Assembly (NCBI RefSeq): GCF_000785515.1
Contig: NZ_CP009913.1
Span: 324,001-388,000 of the forward strand
Source of the DNA: Streptococcus salivarius
GTDB lineage: Bacteria; Bacillota; Bacilli; Lactobacillales; Streptococcaceae
Direction: 5' to 3'
Length of the DNA: 64,000 bases
This document shows positions 18,773 through 28,400 of the stretch, piece after piece (position 1 is the stretch's first letter; each line of letters begins with the position of its first letter). The notes under the pieces were generated by a model that made no database searches, was not told where the DNA came from, and saw only the letters and a list, made by a program, of their open reading frames with translations. The position numbers and the translations under genes were made by a program.

Positions 18773-19944
18773 GACCTATTGAAGAATTTGTCTATGTTGG
18801 CAATCAGGTTATCGTTCCCGATCAGGCAAGTTTGATGCGTTGCTATTATCCCATTATTGGAGGTGAGGGATACGCTCTTTACCAGTATTTCGTGGCTTTT
18901 TATGACAATGGTAATCACCGCCATAAGTTTGCGGCTATTCTGAATCACCTTAACTTTGGAATGCAACCCCTTCAGGAAGCACTGGCGGTTCTGACAGCAG
19001 TAGATCTCTTGGCCTTTTACCAGTCACCTCAAGGGTTTTATGTTATAGAGCTTAAGTCTCCCTTATCAATTGAGCAGTTTCTAAAACATGCCGTTTATAG
19101 TTCACTTCTCGAGCAAAAGATTAGTGAACCAGCAGTAGACGCTTTGAAACCGGCAGGTCTACAAGGCTTGCAAGATTTATCTAAACGTTTTTCGGATGTC
19201 TTTACCGATGAGCGTTTGGCTCAAAAGTCTGTGTCTGAAATCAAGCCCAAAAATTCATTTGATTTAAGCAGTTTCAGGAATCGTATGCAGGCTGACGGAC
19301 TTGTATTTACAGATGAAAAGACAGATGTGCCAGAAATCTATAAATTGTCTGAAACTCATGGCATGAATTGGTATGACACCTATCTATTAGCGAAAAAGAC
19401 AGCCGTGAACCACCAGATTATTGTCAAGCGTATGCAGGTGCAATTAGAGCAGGCCCAAGCTCAAACATTGGGTGGTGATTCTGCTTTGACGGAGACGGAG
19501 AAAAAGATTCTTAAAGCGGTTAGGTCCGAAAAGCCTATAGATTACTTGCAAAGTGCTAAAGGCCCAAGCGGGACTGTGACTAATTCTGAGAAGCAGATTC
19601 TCACGGATTTGGCACAAAGAGGCTTTATGGATGAGGTCATTAACCTCATGGTTGCCTATAGTTTGGGACGGACACGTTCAACGAATGTGAACCGAGAGTA
19701 TATCTCTAAACTTGCCAACGATTTTGCCTTTAAGAAGATTATCACTGCAGAACAAGGGCTTTTAGCCTTGCGTAGTGGTTACGATAAGAAATCACAGCAA
19801 GCAAAAGCTGAATCTAAGAAGAAAACAAATGTGCCAAGCTGGAGTAATCCTGATTACGATAATCAGACCAGTCAGGCTGATCAGGCCAAGTTGGACGAGA
19901 TTAGACGTCGGGCTTTGGCCAAACTAGAAAAAGGAAAGGAGTAG
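18769..19944 (+). CDS. dnaB: Replication initiation/membrane attachment protein DnaB
   Basis: A 391-residue primosomal protein of Firmicutes (DnaB of B. subtilis, not the replicative helicase). It helps DnaI load the helicase at the origin and at restart forks. The C-terminal DnaB_2 segment (about 270-340) includes the YxxxIAxxW-like stretch ([14 protein letters not shown]). The tail is Lys-rich and ends in a helix. It overlaps nrdR and lies 3 bp before dnaI, so the three are translated from one message. Confidence 0.92.
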   Translation: MRPIEEFVYVGNQVIVPDQASLMRCYYPIIGGEGYALYQYFVAFYDNGNHRHKFAAILNHLNFGMQPLQEALAVLTAVDLLAFYQSPQGFYVIELKSPLSIEQFLKHAVYSSLLEQKISEPAVDALKPAGLQGLQDLSKRFSDVFTDERLAQKSVSEIKPKNSFDLSSFRNRMQADGLVFTDEKTDVPEIYKLSETHGMNWYDTYLLAKKTAVNHQIIVKRMQVQLEQAQAQTLGGDSALTETEKKILKAVRSEKPIDYLQSAKGPSGTVTNSEKQILTDLAQRGFMDEVINLMVAYSLGRTRSTNVNREYISKLANDFAFKKIITAEQGLLALRSGYDKKSQQAKAESKKKTNVPSWSNPDYDNQTSQADQAKLDEIRRRALAKLEKGKE

Positions 19945-19947
19945 CCT

Positions 19948-20850
19948 ATGGAAAGAGTTGGACAAACCCTAAATCGAACGGGACATCATGGGTCTGGCAA
20001 TGCAACAGATTTAACTAAGCAAATCTTGGCGGATCCGAGAGTGGCTAGCTTTATTCAAGAGCATAGTCTAAGCCAGGATGAAATTAAGCGTAGTCTACCT
20101 AAGTTTAATCAATTCCTAGTGGAATGCCGTAAGGTCAAAGAAGGTGATGCCTCTTATATTGCTAAAGGGTATGAGCCGATTCTGACCATGAATGAGGGCT
20201 ACGCTGACGTAACCTATAAGGAAACGCGTCAACTTAAAGAGCAACAAGAACAGCAGGCTATTGCTAAACGGATTAATTTGGTGAGTCTGCCTCAGTCATA
20301 TCGTAAGATTACCTTTGCGGACATTGCTCTAGATGATGTGGCTCGTGTTGATACTTTTGAGAGTCTTGTGGATTTTGTGGCGAATTACCCTAGTCCAGAC
20401 CAGAAAGGCCTTTATATCTACGGAGACATGGGGGTTGGAAAATCCTTCATGTTGGCTGCTATGGCTCATGAACTTTCAGAGACCAAGAAGGTTGCTACGA
20501 CCATTATTCATTACCCATCATTTACTATTGATGTAAAAAATGGAATCAAGGATGGTTCAGTCAAGGAACAAATTGATGCTGTCAAACAGGCGGAAGTTTT
20601 GGTTCTAGATGATATCGGTGCAGAACAATTCTCTTCTTGGATTAGAGATGATGTTTTGCAAGTTATCCTCCAGCATCGTATGATTGAGGAGCTGCCTACC
20701 TTCTTTACGTCTAACTATAGTTTTGCGGATCTAGAAGCGAAGCTATCCAATGGACGTCAAGGAGATGAGACTTGGCAGGCCAAACGTGTGATGGAGCGTA
20801 TTCGTTTTCTTGCCAAAGAGGTTCACTTGAAGGGTGTTAATCGCCGTTAA
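19948..20850 (+). CDS. dnaI: Primosomal helicase loader DnaI
   Basis: A 300-residue AAA+ ATPase that loads the replicative helicase. The N-terminal domain (1-110) binds the helicase. The AAA+ domain has Walker A GDMGVGKS and Walker B VLVLDDIGAEQ, with sensor 1 TSNYS. It lies directly after dnaB with AAGGAG before the ATG. Confidence 0.94.
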   Translation: MERVGQTLNRTGHHGSGNATDLTKQILADPRVASFIQEHSLSQDEIKRSLPKFNQFLVECRKVKEGDASYIAKGYEPILTMNEGYADVTYKETRQLKEQQEQQAIAKRINLVSLPQSYRKITFADIALDDVARVDTFESLVDFVANYPSPDQKGLYIYGDMGVGKSFMLAAMAHELSETKKVATTIIHYPSFTIDVKNGIKDGSVKEQIDAVKQAEVLVLDDIGAEQFSSWIRDDVLQVILQHRMIEELPTFFTSNYSFADLEAKLSNGRQGDETWQAKRVMERIRFLAKEVHLKGVNRR

Positions 20851-20914
20851 GTTGAATCTATTAATAATAAAGAATAAGAGAGTTTGCTTTCCTTGGTGGA
20901 AGTAAGACTGCTAA

Positions 20915-20945
20915 ATGAAGAAAGGAATCCCTATTTAATCAGGGA
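20915..20945 (+). promoter_or_regulatory. Short uORF and hairpin covering the der ribosome binding site
   Basis: TCCCT (20928-20932) can pair with AGGGA (20941-20945), the only Shine-Dalgarno-like sequence before the der ATG at 20955. The left arm lies within a seven-codon ORF (MKKGIPI, 20915-20938). The arrangement could couple der translation to ribosome passage; this is inference. Confidence 0.35.
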
Positions 20946-20954
20946 CTTAAACAT

Positions 20955-22265
20955 ATGACATTACCTACAGTTGCTATCGTGGGTCGCCCAAACGTTGGGA
21001 AATCGACCCTATTTAACCGAATTGCGGGTGAACGTATCTCTATCGTCGAAGACGTTGAAGGGGTAACACGTGACCGTATTTATACTTCTGCTGAATGGCT
21101 GAATCGCCAGTTTAGCTTGATTGATACTGGTGGTATCGATGATGTTGATGCACCATTTATGGAACAAATCAAGCACCAAGCTGACATTGCCATGACCGAA
21201 GCTGACGTTATTGTCTTTGTCGTTTCAGGTAAGGAAGGTGTGACAGATGCGGATGAGTATGTTGCCCGTATTCTCTATAAGACCAACAAGCCAGTTATCT
21301 TGGCGGTAAATAAAGTGGATAACCCTGAGATGCGTGCAGATATCTATGATTTCTATTCACTTGGTCTTGGTGATCCTTATCCAGTTTCATCTGTTCACGG
21401 TATTGGTACAGGGGATGTTCTCGATGCTATCGTTGAAAATCTTCCAACAGAAGTTGAAGAAGAAAATCCAGATATCATTCGTTTTAGTTTGATTGGACGT
21501 CCAAACGTCGGAAAATCAAGCTTGATTAACGCCATTTTGGGCGAGGACCGAGTGATTGCTAGCCCGATTGCTGGTACGACTCGAGATGCCATTGATACAA
21601 ACTTTGTGGACAGTGAAGGTCAAGAGTATACCATGATTGACACCGCTGGTATGCGTAAATCTGGTAAGGTTTATGAAAATACGGAGAAATACTCTGTCAT
21701 GCGTTCAATGCGTGCCATTGACCGTTCTGATATCGTCCTTATGGTTATCAATGCCGAAGAAGGTATCCGTGAGTATGACAAGCGTATCGCTGGTTTTGCC
21801 CATGAAGCTGGTAAAGGGATTATCATCGTAGTTAACAAATGGGATACGATTAAGAAGGACAATCATACCGTTGCTAACTGGGAAGCAGATATCCGTGATC
21901 AGTTCCAATTTTTGAGCTATGCACCAATTATCTTTGTATCGGCTGAGACGAAACAACGTCTTAACAAGTTGCCAGAGATGATTAAACGCATCAGTGAGAG
22001 TCAAAATCGTCGTATTTCATCAGCTGTTTTGAATGATGTTATCATGGATGCCATTGCCATCAACCCAACACCAACTGACAAAGGAAAACGCCTTAAGATT
22101 TTCTATGGCACACAAGTTTCGGTTAAACCACCAACATTTGTTATCTTTGTCAATGAAGAAGAGCTTATGCACTTCTCATACATGCGTTTCTTAGAAAATC
22201 AAATTCGTCAGGCCTTTGGTTTTGAGGGAACACCAATCCACTTGATTGCTCGTAAACGTAAATAA
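20955..22265 (+). CDS. der: Ribosome biogenesis GTPase Der (EngA)
   Basis: A 436-residue GTPase with two tandem G domains and a C-terminal KH-like domain. G1 motifs are GRPNVGKST (10-18) and GRPNVGKSS (about 181-189); DTGG and DTAG form the two G3 motifs; NKVD and NKWD form the two G4 motifs. It acts in 50S subunit assembly and is essential in most bacteria. It follows dnaI by 104 bp. The end RKRK is typical. Confidence 0.96.
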   Translation: MTLPTVAIVGRPNVGKSTLFNRIAGERISIVEDVEGVTRDRIYTSAEWLNRQFSLIDTGGIDDVDAPFMEQIKHQADIAMTEADVIVFVVSGKEGVTDADEYVARILYKTNKPVILAVNKVDNPEMRADIYDFYSLGLGDPYPVSSVHGIGTGDVLDAIVENLPTEVEEENPDIIRFSLIGRPNVGKSSLINAILGEDRVIASPIAGTTRDAIDTNFVDSEGQEYTMIDTAGMRKSGKVYENTEKYSVMRSMRAIDRSDIVLMVINAEEGIREYDKRIAGFAHEAGKGIIIVVNKWDTIKKDNHTVANWEADIRDQFQFLSYAPIIFVSAETKQRLNKLPEMIKRISESQNRRISSAVLNDVIMDAIAINPTPTDKGKRLKIFYGTQVSVKPPTFVIFVNEEELMHFSYMRFLENQIRQAFGFEGTPIHLIARKRK

Positions 22266-22272
22266 AAAAGGA

Positions 22273-22309
22273 GACCAACCAGAATAGAATCTTTATGGGT
22301 TGGTCTTTT
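22273..22309 (+). terminator. Terminator after der
   Basis: An 8-bp perfect stem GACCAACC/GGTTGGTC with a 17-nt loop, followed by TTTTG. Confidence 0.8.
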
Positions 22310-22329
22310 GTCATTGTAAGGAGAAAGCG

Positions 22330-22959
22330 ATGTTAGAAAATATTCAAGCTTATTTATCAAAACAAGGGGTTAAATATATCAAACCTGAAAAAGCGGGTCC
22401 ACATCAGGAAGAGATGGAAGGGCTCAAGGCACTTGGTCAAGCAGCTCGTAAGGAGATGCAGACTTTAGCAAAACTTCTAGAGGAGCGTTTGGTGCCCTTT
22501 AAGATGGATCGTGTCAGTAATTGGGCCAATCAGGCACAAATATGTCGGCCACACTTTTGGTGCTATTACAGGGCCCCTGAGGATAGTTTAGACGATGTGG
22601 CCATGGCGATTCGACTTTATGGTCAGCCTGAAAAATGGGGGATTTCAGTAGAAGTTAGCTTTGTCGAACGTAAAAAATCAGATACTACTCTAGCTAAGCA
22701 ACATAAGGTCCTAGACTTACCGATTGCTTTTCCACTTTACTATTTTGCTCAAGAAGATGGTGTCAGTCATCGTGTGGAAGGAACTGAAGAGAATCGCCAG
22801 ATGCTTAAAGAAGCAGTTAGAGATGGTCGTGTTCGTAAGGTGTTGGTCAAGTATGATGTGACAGTGACTGCTAGTGAAACAATGGAAGAATTGGTAGAAG
22901 AACTTACTGATGGATTCTATAAGTTGAAACCATACTACGAGGAAGCTAATCAAAACTAA
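22330..22959 (+). CDS. Conserved streptococcal protein of unknown function
   Basis: A 209-residue protein I do not recognise with certainty. It has no signal peptide or membrane segment. It is fairly balanced in charge, with a central stretch rich in aromatic residues (RPHFWCYYRAPEDS around 76-89) and a C-terminal acidic helix. The start at ATG 22330 is set by AAGGAG 7 nt upstream; an in-frame upstream extension would read through the der terminator. It is flanked by terminators on both sides, so it is a single-gene unit. Some databases give such proteins enzyme names, but nothing in the sequence supports one. Confidence 0.7.
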   Translation: MLENIQAYLSKQGVKYIKPEKAGPHQEEMEGLKALGQAARKEMQTLAKLLEERLVPFKMDRVSNWANQAQICRPHFWCYYRAPEDSLDDVAMAIRLYGQPEKWGISVEVSFVERKKSDTTLAKQHKVLDLPIAFPLYYFAQEDGVSHRVEGTEENRQMLKEAVRDGRVRKVLVKYDVTVTASETMEELVEELTDGFYKLKPYYEEANQN

Positions 22960-22988
22960 AAAATCTCCAGGTTCTTTCTGGAGATTTT
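22960..22988. terminator. Bidirectional terminator between the unknown gene and serS
   Basis: A perfect 11-bp stem AAAATCTCCAG/CTGGAGATTTT with a 7-nt loop, usable on both strands. Confidence 0.88.
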
Positions 22989-22993
22989 CCTTG

Positions 22994-24271
22994 TTATTTT
23001 GGTGAAATCACTTCAGCACCACCCATGTAAGGGCGAAGAACTTCAGGGATAGTTACTGAACCATCTTCGTTTTGGTAGTTTTCAAGGATAGCGGCTACTG
23101 TACGTCCAACAGCAAGTCCTGAACCGTTAAGAGTGTGAAGAAGTTTTACCTTACCATCAGCTTCGTCACGGTAACGGATTTGTGCACGACGGGCTTGGAA
23201 ATCTTCTGTGTTTGAACATGAAGAAATTTCGCGGTAAGTGTTTTGTGCTGGAATCCAAACTTCCAAATCGTAAGTTTTCGCAGCTGAGAATCCCATATCG
23301 CCAGTACACAAAGTGATGACACGGTATGGCAAGTTAAGTTTTTGAAGAATGTTTTCAGCGTTAACTACCATTTTTTCCAATTCATCATAAGAGTCTTCAG
23401 GTTTTGAGAATTTGACCATTTCAACCTTGTGGAATTGGTGAAGACGAATCAAACCACGTGTATCACGACCAGCTGAACCAGCTTCTGAACGGAATGAAGG
23501 ACTCATAGCAGTAAAGTAGATTGGCAATTCCTTACCGTCAAGGATTTCACCACGGTAGTAGTTTGTCAAAGGAACTTCGGCTGTTGGGATAAGGACATAG
23601 TCAGTACCGTCAAGCTCGAAAGTATCTTCCTTGAATTTTGGATATTGACCAGTACCGAACATTGAGTCGTGGTTAACCATGTAAGGTGTGATCATCTCAG
23701 TGTAACCTTCTTTAGCGTGCTCATCCAACATGAAGTTGTAGATTGCACGTTCCAATTTTGCTCCAAGGCCTTTGTAGAAGAGGAAGCGAGAACCAGTGAC
23801 TTTAGCACCACGTTCCCAATCTAGGATACCAAGGTCTTCCCCAAGATCCCAGTGAGCTTTAACTTCAAAATCAAAGTCATGAGGTGTTCCCCAACGACGA
23901 ACTTCTACGTTTTCGTCTTCGTCAGCACCTACAGGGACAGAGTCATTTGGTGTGTTTGGAAGTGTCACAACGATAGCATTAAGCTTCTCATCGATAGCAG
24001 CAAGTTCTGCATCAATTTCCTTAATTGCTGCAGAGACTTTTTGCATTGCTGCGATTTGTTCGGAAGCATCTTCTTTGTTACGCTTAGCTTGAGCGATACC
24101 ATCTGAAGCGATATTACGTTGAGCTTTGAGTTCTTCAGATTTGATAAGAAGTTCGCGACGTTTAACATCAAGCTCTTTAAGTTCATTTAAAGTTTCAGCA
24201 GCGACACCACGTGTAGCTAATTTTTCGGCAAGGGCATCGAAGTCGTTACGAATACGTTTTACATCTAACAT
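22994..24271 (-). CDS. serS: Seryl-tRNA synthetase
   Basis: A 425-residue class II synthetase that charges tRNA-Ser. The N-terminal 100 residues form the long coiled-coil arm (Lys/Glu/Ala-rich) that grips the tRNA. The catalytic domain contains motif 2 ([20 protein letters not shown]) and motif 3 ([17 protein letters not shown]). The start is ATG 24271 with GGAGG upstream. An in-frame upstream ATG at 24355 lies inside the T-box leader and is not used. Confidence 0.96.
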   Translation of the reverse strand: MLDVKRIRNDFDALAEKLATRGVAAETLNELKELDVKRRELLIKSEELKAQRNIASDGIAQAKRNKEDASEQIAAMQKVSAAIKEIDAELAAIDEKLNAIVVTLPNTPNDSVPVGADEDENVEVRRWGTPHDFDFEVKAHWDLGEDLGILDWERGAKVTGSRFLFYKGLGAKLERAIYNFMLDEHAKEGYTEMITPYMVNHDSMFGTGQYPKFKEDTFELDGTDYVLIPTAEVPLTNYYRGEILDGKELPIYFTAMSPSFRSEAGSAGRDTRGLIRLHQFHKVEMVKFSKPEDSYDELEKMVVNAENILQKLNLPYRVITLCTGDMGFSAAKTYDLEVWIPAQNTYREISSCSNTEDFQARRAQIRYRDEADGKVKLLHTLNGSGLAVGRTVAAILENYQNEDGSVTIPEVLRPYMGGAEVISPK

Positions 24272-24280
24272 AAGTTCCTC

Positions 24281-24462
24281 CAAAAAGTAAAACACTCCAG
24301 TGAAAGTGTTGGAGTGACATAGGCCACGGTTCCATCCAACTTCACAGGAGTGCACTTGTTTATGTTTTTAATTATTAGAAACGGTAGAATTTCGTAGGTT
24401 AACCCTACCTGCTCGCAGCAACCGCAGGCTTTCTGTAAGAGTCTAGCTAGTACTTATCCGTC
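24281..24462 (-). ncRNA. T-box leader of serS
   Basis: On the minus strand a structured leader of about 200 nt precedes serS. It has a stem I with the distal element GCCTGCGGTTGCTGCGAGC, and a T-box core TGGAACCGTGG (plus coordinates 24323-24333). A terminator hairpin CACTCCA/TGGAGTG is followed by a T-rich tract (24281-24316). An AGC triplet in the lower stem I region (TACTAGCTAG) is the candidate serine specifier. T-box RNAs read uncharged tRNA, so serS should rise when serine is scarce. Confidence 0.85.
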
Positions 24463-24468
24463 TGTTAT

Positions 24469-24497
24469 ATTATACAAAAATTATGATTTTTTGGCAA
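24469..24497 (-). promoter_or_regulatory. serS promoter overlapping the end of manO1
   Basis: On the minus strand TTGCCA (24497-24492), a 17-bp spacer and consensus TATAAT (24474-24469). The -35 lies inside the last codons of the upstream DUF956 gene. Confidence 0.75.
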
Positions 24498-24855
24498 ATA
24501 AACCTTTGAGTCGAGCGCCAATAGTTTGAATGAGAGTTGGTAGCTTGACGACTTTTTCATTGCCAAGGTGTTCCCTAGCAATTTTTAGAATCTTCCCAGA
24601 ATCTTTAGAAGCAAAGAGGAATTTGCTCTTGTCTGTCAACACTTCAAAGTGACGGCTAATTCTCTTTCCTGATACATTCGCACCGATTTGAGTAATGCTA
24701 GTCCATGGGATTTGAATGTATTGCTCGACATTGACATCTGGGTAGAATTCAAGAGCCACATCTCCGATTAGAAATTTGCCGACTTTCCCCCCGATAGCCA
24801 TGTAGGAAACGCCTGTTGTATGCAATTCAACTGTTTTGTTTAGTGATTGTGCCAT
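24481..24855 (-). CDS. manO: DUF956 protein ManO, first mannose-PTS cluster
   Basis: A 124-residue soluble protein of the DUF956 family, always found beside mannose-class PTS genes in streptococci and lactococci. Its role is unclear; in related bacteria it has been linked to tuning of the Man transporter or sensitivity to bacteriocins that target it. It is similar along its length to the 128-residue paralog at 28002. Unlike that paralog it is set apart from manN by 79 bp holding a terminator and its own extended -10 promoter. Confidence 0.85.
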   Translation of the reverse strand: MAQSLNKTVELHTTGVSYMAIGGKVGKFLIGDVALEFYPDVNVEQYIQIPWTSITQIGANVSGKRISRHFEVLTDKSKFLFASKDSGKILKIAREHLGNEKVVKLPTLIQTIGARLKGLFAKKS

Positions 24856-24886
24856 ATCTATCTCGCTTTTTGATTGTAGTACCTTT

Positions 24887-24925
24887 ATTATAGCATAAGA
24901 AAAGAGTTCAGCTTTGCTAAACTCT
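24887..24925 (-). promoter_or_regulatory. manN1 terminator followed by a separate manO1 promoter
   Basis: On the minus strand a 10-bp stem AGAGTTTAGC/GCTGAACTCT (24925-24903) ends in TTTTCTT. The extended -10 TGC TATAAT (to 24887) follows at once. manO1 can thus be made independently of manLMN. Confidence 0.7.
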
Positions 24926-24934
24926 TACTCTTTT

Positions 24935-25846
24935 TTACATGATTCCGAAGAAGCTTGCAACAATACCAACTACAAAGAGTCCGATGATGATTGTGATTGG
25001 TGAAACTTTCTTCTTAAGCAACCACATACATGCAAAAGTAAGGAGAAGTCCCATCAAACCTGGAATCAATGAATCCAATTGTTTTTGGAGGGTATCAACT
25101 TGAATCTTATCGAAGCTAAGTTTGTCATTAACTTGGCCGAGGATAGTCTTAAGTTGGTCACCGCTAACATTGCCTTTAGGCCATTCGATATAGGCACCTT
25201 TAGACAAAACTTTACCTGGAAGGTTTACAGTGAAGACGATAGATACCCAACGTTCAACAAGGACAGCCAAGATGAACATACCAAGGATTGATGCCCCTTT
25301 AGTAATATCTTTCAAGATACCACCAGACATGTCTTTAGTGATTTCTGAACCTGCTTTGTAACCAAGTTCTTGAGTGTACCACAAGAAGGCCATACGGATA
25401 AGGTTCCAACCGATGAAGAAGATAAGTGGACCAGCGATGTTACCAGCTTGTGCCAATGATGCACCAAGGGCACCAAGGATAGGACGAACTGTGAACCAGA
25501 AAACAGGGTCACCGATACCGGCAAGAGGTCCCATCATACCGATTTTAACCCCTTGGATAGCAGCATCTTCGATGTCAGTACCGTTAGCTTTTTCTTCTTC
25601 AAGAGCCAAGGTAACACCCATGATAGGAGCAGCTACGTAAGGGTGGGTATTGAAGAATTCCAAGTGACGTTTAAGAGCTGCGGCTTGGTCTTCTTTGTTA
25701 GTATAGAGTTTTTTAATAGCAGGAATGAGTGAGTAAGCCCAACCCAAGTTTTGCATACGTTCATAGTTCCATGAACCTTGCAAGAATTGTGAGCGCCACC
25801 AAACCTTTTTACGATCCGCTTGAGATAATTGAATTTTTTCAGCCAT
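24935..25846 (-). CDS. manN: Mannose-class PTS membrane component IID, cluster 1
   Basis: A 303-residue IID subunit that, with IIC, forms the sugar channel for glucose, mannose, glucosamine and related sugars. The family pattern includes SWNYERMQNLGWAYSLIPAIKKLY at the N-terminus (shown here in part: NYERMQNLGW), HLEFFNTHPY, and GPLAGIGDPVFWFT. The last 40 residues are hydrophobic. It is the third gene of manLMN. It closely parallels the protein at 28401. Confidence 0.95.
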   Translation of the reverse strand: MAEKIQLSQADRKKVWWRSQFLQGSWNYERMQNLGWAYSLIPAIKKLYTNKEDQAAALKRHLEFFNTHPYVAAPIMGVTLALEEEKANGTDIEDAAIQGVKIGMMGPLAGIGDPVFWFTVRPILGALGASLAQAGNIAGPLIFFIGWNLIRMAFLWYTQELGYKAGSEITKDMSGGILKDITKGASILGMFILAVLVERWVSIVFTVNLPGKVLSKGAYIEWPKGNVSGDQLKTILGQVNDKLSFDKIQVDTLQKQLDSLIPGLMGLLLTFACMWLLKKKVSPITIIIGLFVVGIVASFFGIM

Positions 25847-25860
25847 GAGAGCACCCCTTC

Positions 25861-26676
25861 CTAGTAGTCTTCCAAGATATCGCCGATTGGGTCGCCAGAA
25901 CCAGATGAAGTTCCGCCACCATTTCCGCCACCTTGTTTAGAAAGGTTGAGGTAGATGAAGGCAATAGCGACACCGATAGCACCAAGAGCGATAAGTGTCA
26001 ATTGGCTAATAGCAGCAAAAGCAAAACCGATGGCGAAGAATGGCCAAACTTCACGAGTTGCCATCATGTTGATAACCATGGCGTAACCAACGGCTACGAC
26101 CATACCACCACCGACAACCATACCGTGGTTGAGCCAGTCAGGCATCAATCCAAGGGCATGTTGAACAGATTGTGCTGGGATAGCAAGAAGAAGGGCAGCT
26201 GGCACGGCGATACGCAAACCTTGAAGAAGGAGGGCGAGGTAGTGTGCACGTTCAACACCAGCGATGTTTCCGCTTTCTGCAGCTTTATCTGCAGCGTGAA
26301 CAAGGGCAACAGATGCTGTACGAACAAGCATAGTTAGGAAGAGACCGGCAACTGCAAGTGGGATAGCTGTTGCAGTCGCAACACCGATACCTTCAGTTGT
26401 GAAGTTACCACCTTTAACCAAAATAATGGCAGCAGCAACAGAGGCAAGGGCAGCGTCAGGAGCGACAGCGGCACCGATATTAGCCCAAGCAAGGGCGATC
26501 ATTTGAAGAGAACCACCAAGCATGATACCTGCAGTGAGGTTACCTGTAGCAGCACCGATGAGGGTACATGCAACAAGTGGTTGGTGGAATTGGAATTGGT
26601 CAAGGATACCTTCAAGACCAGCAAGGAAGGCAACAACTACGACCAAAATTGCAGAAATAATTGACATATCTGACAT
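25861..26676 (-). CDS. manM: Mannose-class PTS membrane component IIC, cluster 1
   Basis: A 271-residue IIC subunit with about seven to eight membrane segments. Conserved family features are DQFQFHQPLVACTLIG near residue 26, GGSLQMIALAWANIGAA and APDAALASV. The C-terminus is a Gly/Ser-rich acidic tail. It is 14 bp before manN and 67 bp after manL. Sugar translocation occurs through the IIC-IID complex; phosphate comes from ManL. Confidence 0.95.
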   Translation of the reverse strand: MSDMSIISAILVVVVAFLAGLEGILDQFQFHQPLVACTLIGAATGNLTAGIMLGGSLQMIALAWANIGAAVAPDAALASVAAAIILVKGGNFTTEGIGVATATAIPLAVAGLFLTMLVRTASVALVHAADKAAESGNIAGVERAHYLALLLQGLRIAVPAALLLAIPAQSVQHALGLMPDWLNHGMVVGGGMVVAVGYAMVINMMATREVWPFFAIGFAFAAISQLTLIALGAIGVAIAFIYLNLSKQGGGNGGGTSSGSGDPIGDILEDY

Positions 26677-26743
26677 GGTAATAATTCCTTTTCTATTGAG
26701 TTGTGATTAGCTGAGAGTATCAACTAATTTATCCGAATGAAGG

Positions 26744-27736
26744 TTATTGAACGTTAGCTTTTTTGATAAGGTCGAACAAATCTTTCTTAGAATCATTTGG
26801 TACCTTACGGACGTCGAATTCAACGCCAAGGTCACGCAATTTTTCGAAGCAAGCGACATCGTCTTTGTCCATAGACAAAACGTTGTTAACCATTGTTTTA
26901 CCAGTTGAGTGAGCCATAGAACCAACGTTAAGTTCTTTGATTGGCACGCCACCTTCGATAGCACGAAGTGCGTCTTGAACAGTTTCGAACAAGATAAGCG
27001 CGTGTGTGTTACCAAAGCGAGGGTCCTTAGAAGCATCAATCAATTTTTGAATTGGAACAACGTTTGCTTTAACCCCATTTGGTGCTGCTTGTTTGATCAA
27101 TTCTTTACGAAGCTCATCTTTAGCAACGTCGTCTGAAGCAACAATGATACGGTCTGCTTTAGAAGCAGGTGTCCAGTTAGTTGCTACTTGACCATGCAAG
27201 AGACGTGTGTCCAAACGTGCCAAGTTAATCTTGAGTTTACCATCTCCGATAACTGTCCCTTCTGGGATAGCTCCTTGAGGTGCAGCAGCTTCTACAGGAG
27301 CTGCTGTTGTTTCCTCAGCTGGATTAAGCTCCTCTGGAAGTGCCTTGATACCACCCTTAGCTTCCTTGATGATATTAGCAGCAACTTGCTCTGCAGTAGC
27401 GTTAGCATCCATCATACGTTCAGTGTATGCTTGGATAAGCATTGGCAAGTTAAGTCCTGTGATGATAGCAATCTTGCGATCTGGATTTTCTCCAGCAATT
27501 CGACTGGCTTGGTTAAATGGTGAACCAGACCAAAGGTCAGCCAAAACAAGAATTTCATCATCAGCATCGAATTGTGCAATGGCGTCGTTGAAGTGAGCGT
27601 ACAAGTCATCAGGACCTTCACTTGGCATGAAAGTTACGACTTGAACTTTCTCTTGGTCTCCAAAAATCATAGAGCCTGATTGGTGGATTCCTTCAGCGAA
27701 CTTACCATGGCTGGCAATAATAATACCGATACCCAT
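26744..27736 (-). CDS. manL: Mannose-class PTS component IIAB, cluster 1
   Basis: A 330-residue fused IIA-IIB protein. His10 ([11 protein letters not shown]) is the IIA phosphorylation site; His181 ([11 protein letters not shown]) is the IIB site. An Ala/Pro/Glu-rich linker at about 132-158 joins them. It passes phosphate from HPr to the incoming sugar. The start has GGAGGAG close upstream. S. salivarius is known to make two forms of IIAB-Man (L and H); which form each of the two genes here encodes cannot be decided by eye. Confidence 0.95.
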   Translation of the reverse strand: MGIGIIIASHGKFAEGIHQSGSMIFGDQEKVQVVTFMPSEGPDDLYAHFNDAIAQFDADDEILVLADLWSGSPFNQASRIAGENPDRKIAIITGLNLPMLIQAYTERMMDANATAEQVAANIIKEAKGGIKALPEELNPAEETTAAPVEAAAPQGAIPEGTVIGDGKLKINLARLDTRLLHGQVATNWTPASKADRIIVASDDVAKDELRKELIKQAAPNGVKANVVPIQKLIDASKDPRFGNTHALILFETVQDALRAIEGGVPIKELNVGSMAHSTGKTMVNNVLSMDKDDVACFEKLRDLGVEFDVRKVPNDSKKDLFDLIKKANVQ

Positions 27737-27773
27737 TCGTGTTCTCCTCCTTATAAATTATTTTTTCCTAGGC

Positions 27774-27835
27774 TTAAAAAGACTATCTCCGATTTTTATC
27801 AAGACGCTAAAAAAAGCGTCTCTCAATCTTTTTAA
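27774..27835 (-). promoter_or_regulatory. Two-tier hairpin in the man cluster 1 leader
   Basis: An outer 9-bp perfect stem (TTAAAAAGA at 27774-27782 with TCTTTTTAA at 27827-27835) encloses a 7-bp perfect hairpin (AGACGCT at 27802-27808 with AGCGTCT at 27815-27821). The structure sits in the 5-prime UTR between promoter and manL. No equivalent is seen in cluster 2. Confidence 0.5.
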
Positions 27836-27859
27836 ACATAAGAAATCAAGAACAATTAT

Positions 27860-27888
27860 ATTCTAAAACGCTTTCAAGAAAATGTCAA
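27860..27888 (-). promoter_or_regulatory. man cluster 1 promoter with cre-like site in the spacer
   Basis: On the minus strand TTGACA (27888-27883), 17 bp, TAGAAT (27865-27860). A cre-like TGAAAGCGTTTTAG lies across the spacer and -10, so CcpA binding there would block polymerase. The cre match is partial at its 3-prime end. Confidence 0.65.
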
Positions 27889-27949
27889 TAGCTAGTGAGA
27901 TAAAATTTCAAAAGAAGTCAAACTCTTTCAAAAATGAGCAAAATATTAT

Positions 27950-27987
27950 AAAAAGATTGCCCAACCATTAGATTGGACAATCTTTTT
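27950..27987 (-). terminator. Terminator of man cluster 2
   Basis: An AAAAAGATTG/CAATCTTTTT stem with inner CAA/TTG pairs, T-runs on both sides. It lies just past the manO2 stop (minus strand). Confidence 0.8.
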
Positions 27988-28001
27988 ATAATATTCGGAG
28001 A

Positions 28002-28388
28002 TTATTTCTTCTTGACAATGAGTCGGAAAAGATTTTTAAAGCCTTGTTTGAGGACAGCGATAAAGCTAGGTGCTTTTCGTAAACTTTCTCGAGGAATTCT
28101 TTTTTGAATTTCTTTCAAAGTTATTCGGCTTTTTCGACTGGCAAAACGGAAACGTCCATTTTGCTTAGTACGGATTTCAAAGCGTGGGATGAATTTACCA
28201 CCGAAGTAAACATCGACGATCACATAAGTGATTTCATCCCAAGGAATTTGAACGTAGTCTTGCAACTTCGTATCATTGTAAAATTCGAAAGCCTTATCTC
28301 CGACCATGATATTTCCGTAAATAGGCCCCTCACGAAACCAAGTTCCCTTTGATGTGTGAGCTATTTCCGTATTGAGCGATTTAACCAT
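28002..28388 (-). CDS. manO: DUF956 protein ManO, second mannose-PTS cluster
   Basis: A 128-residue DUF956 protein paralogous to the one at 24481; shared features are the GxxxGNIMVGDKAFEFY-like opening, QIPWDEIT and the RFASRKS segment. It is more basic, with many Lys/Arg in the last 40 residues. It follows manN2 by only 12 bp with no terminator or promoter, so it is made together with the transporter, in contrast to the first copy. Function as for the family: unproven accessory to the Man PTS. Confidence 0.85.
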   Translation of the reverse strand: MVKSLNTEIAHTSKGTWFREGPIYGNIMVGDKAFEFYNDTKLQDYVQIPWDEITYVIVDVYFGGKFIPRFEIRTKQNGRFRFASRKSRITLKEIQKRIPRESLRKAPSFIAVLKQGFKNLFRLIVKKK

Positions 28389-28400
28389 ACCTTGCTCCGA

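Noticed and set aside
24272-24355. N-terminal extension of seryl-tRNA synthetase to the ATG at 24355
   Set aside because: The extension is a translation of the T-box antiterminator and terminator; the normal start with GGAGG is at 24271.
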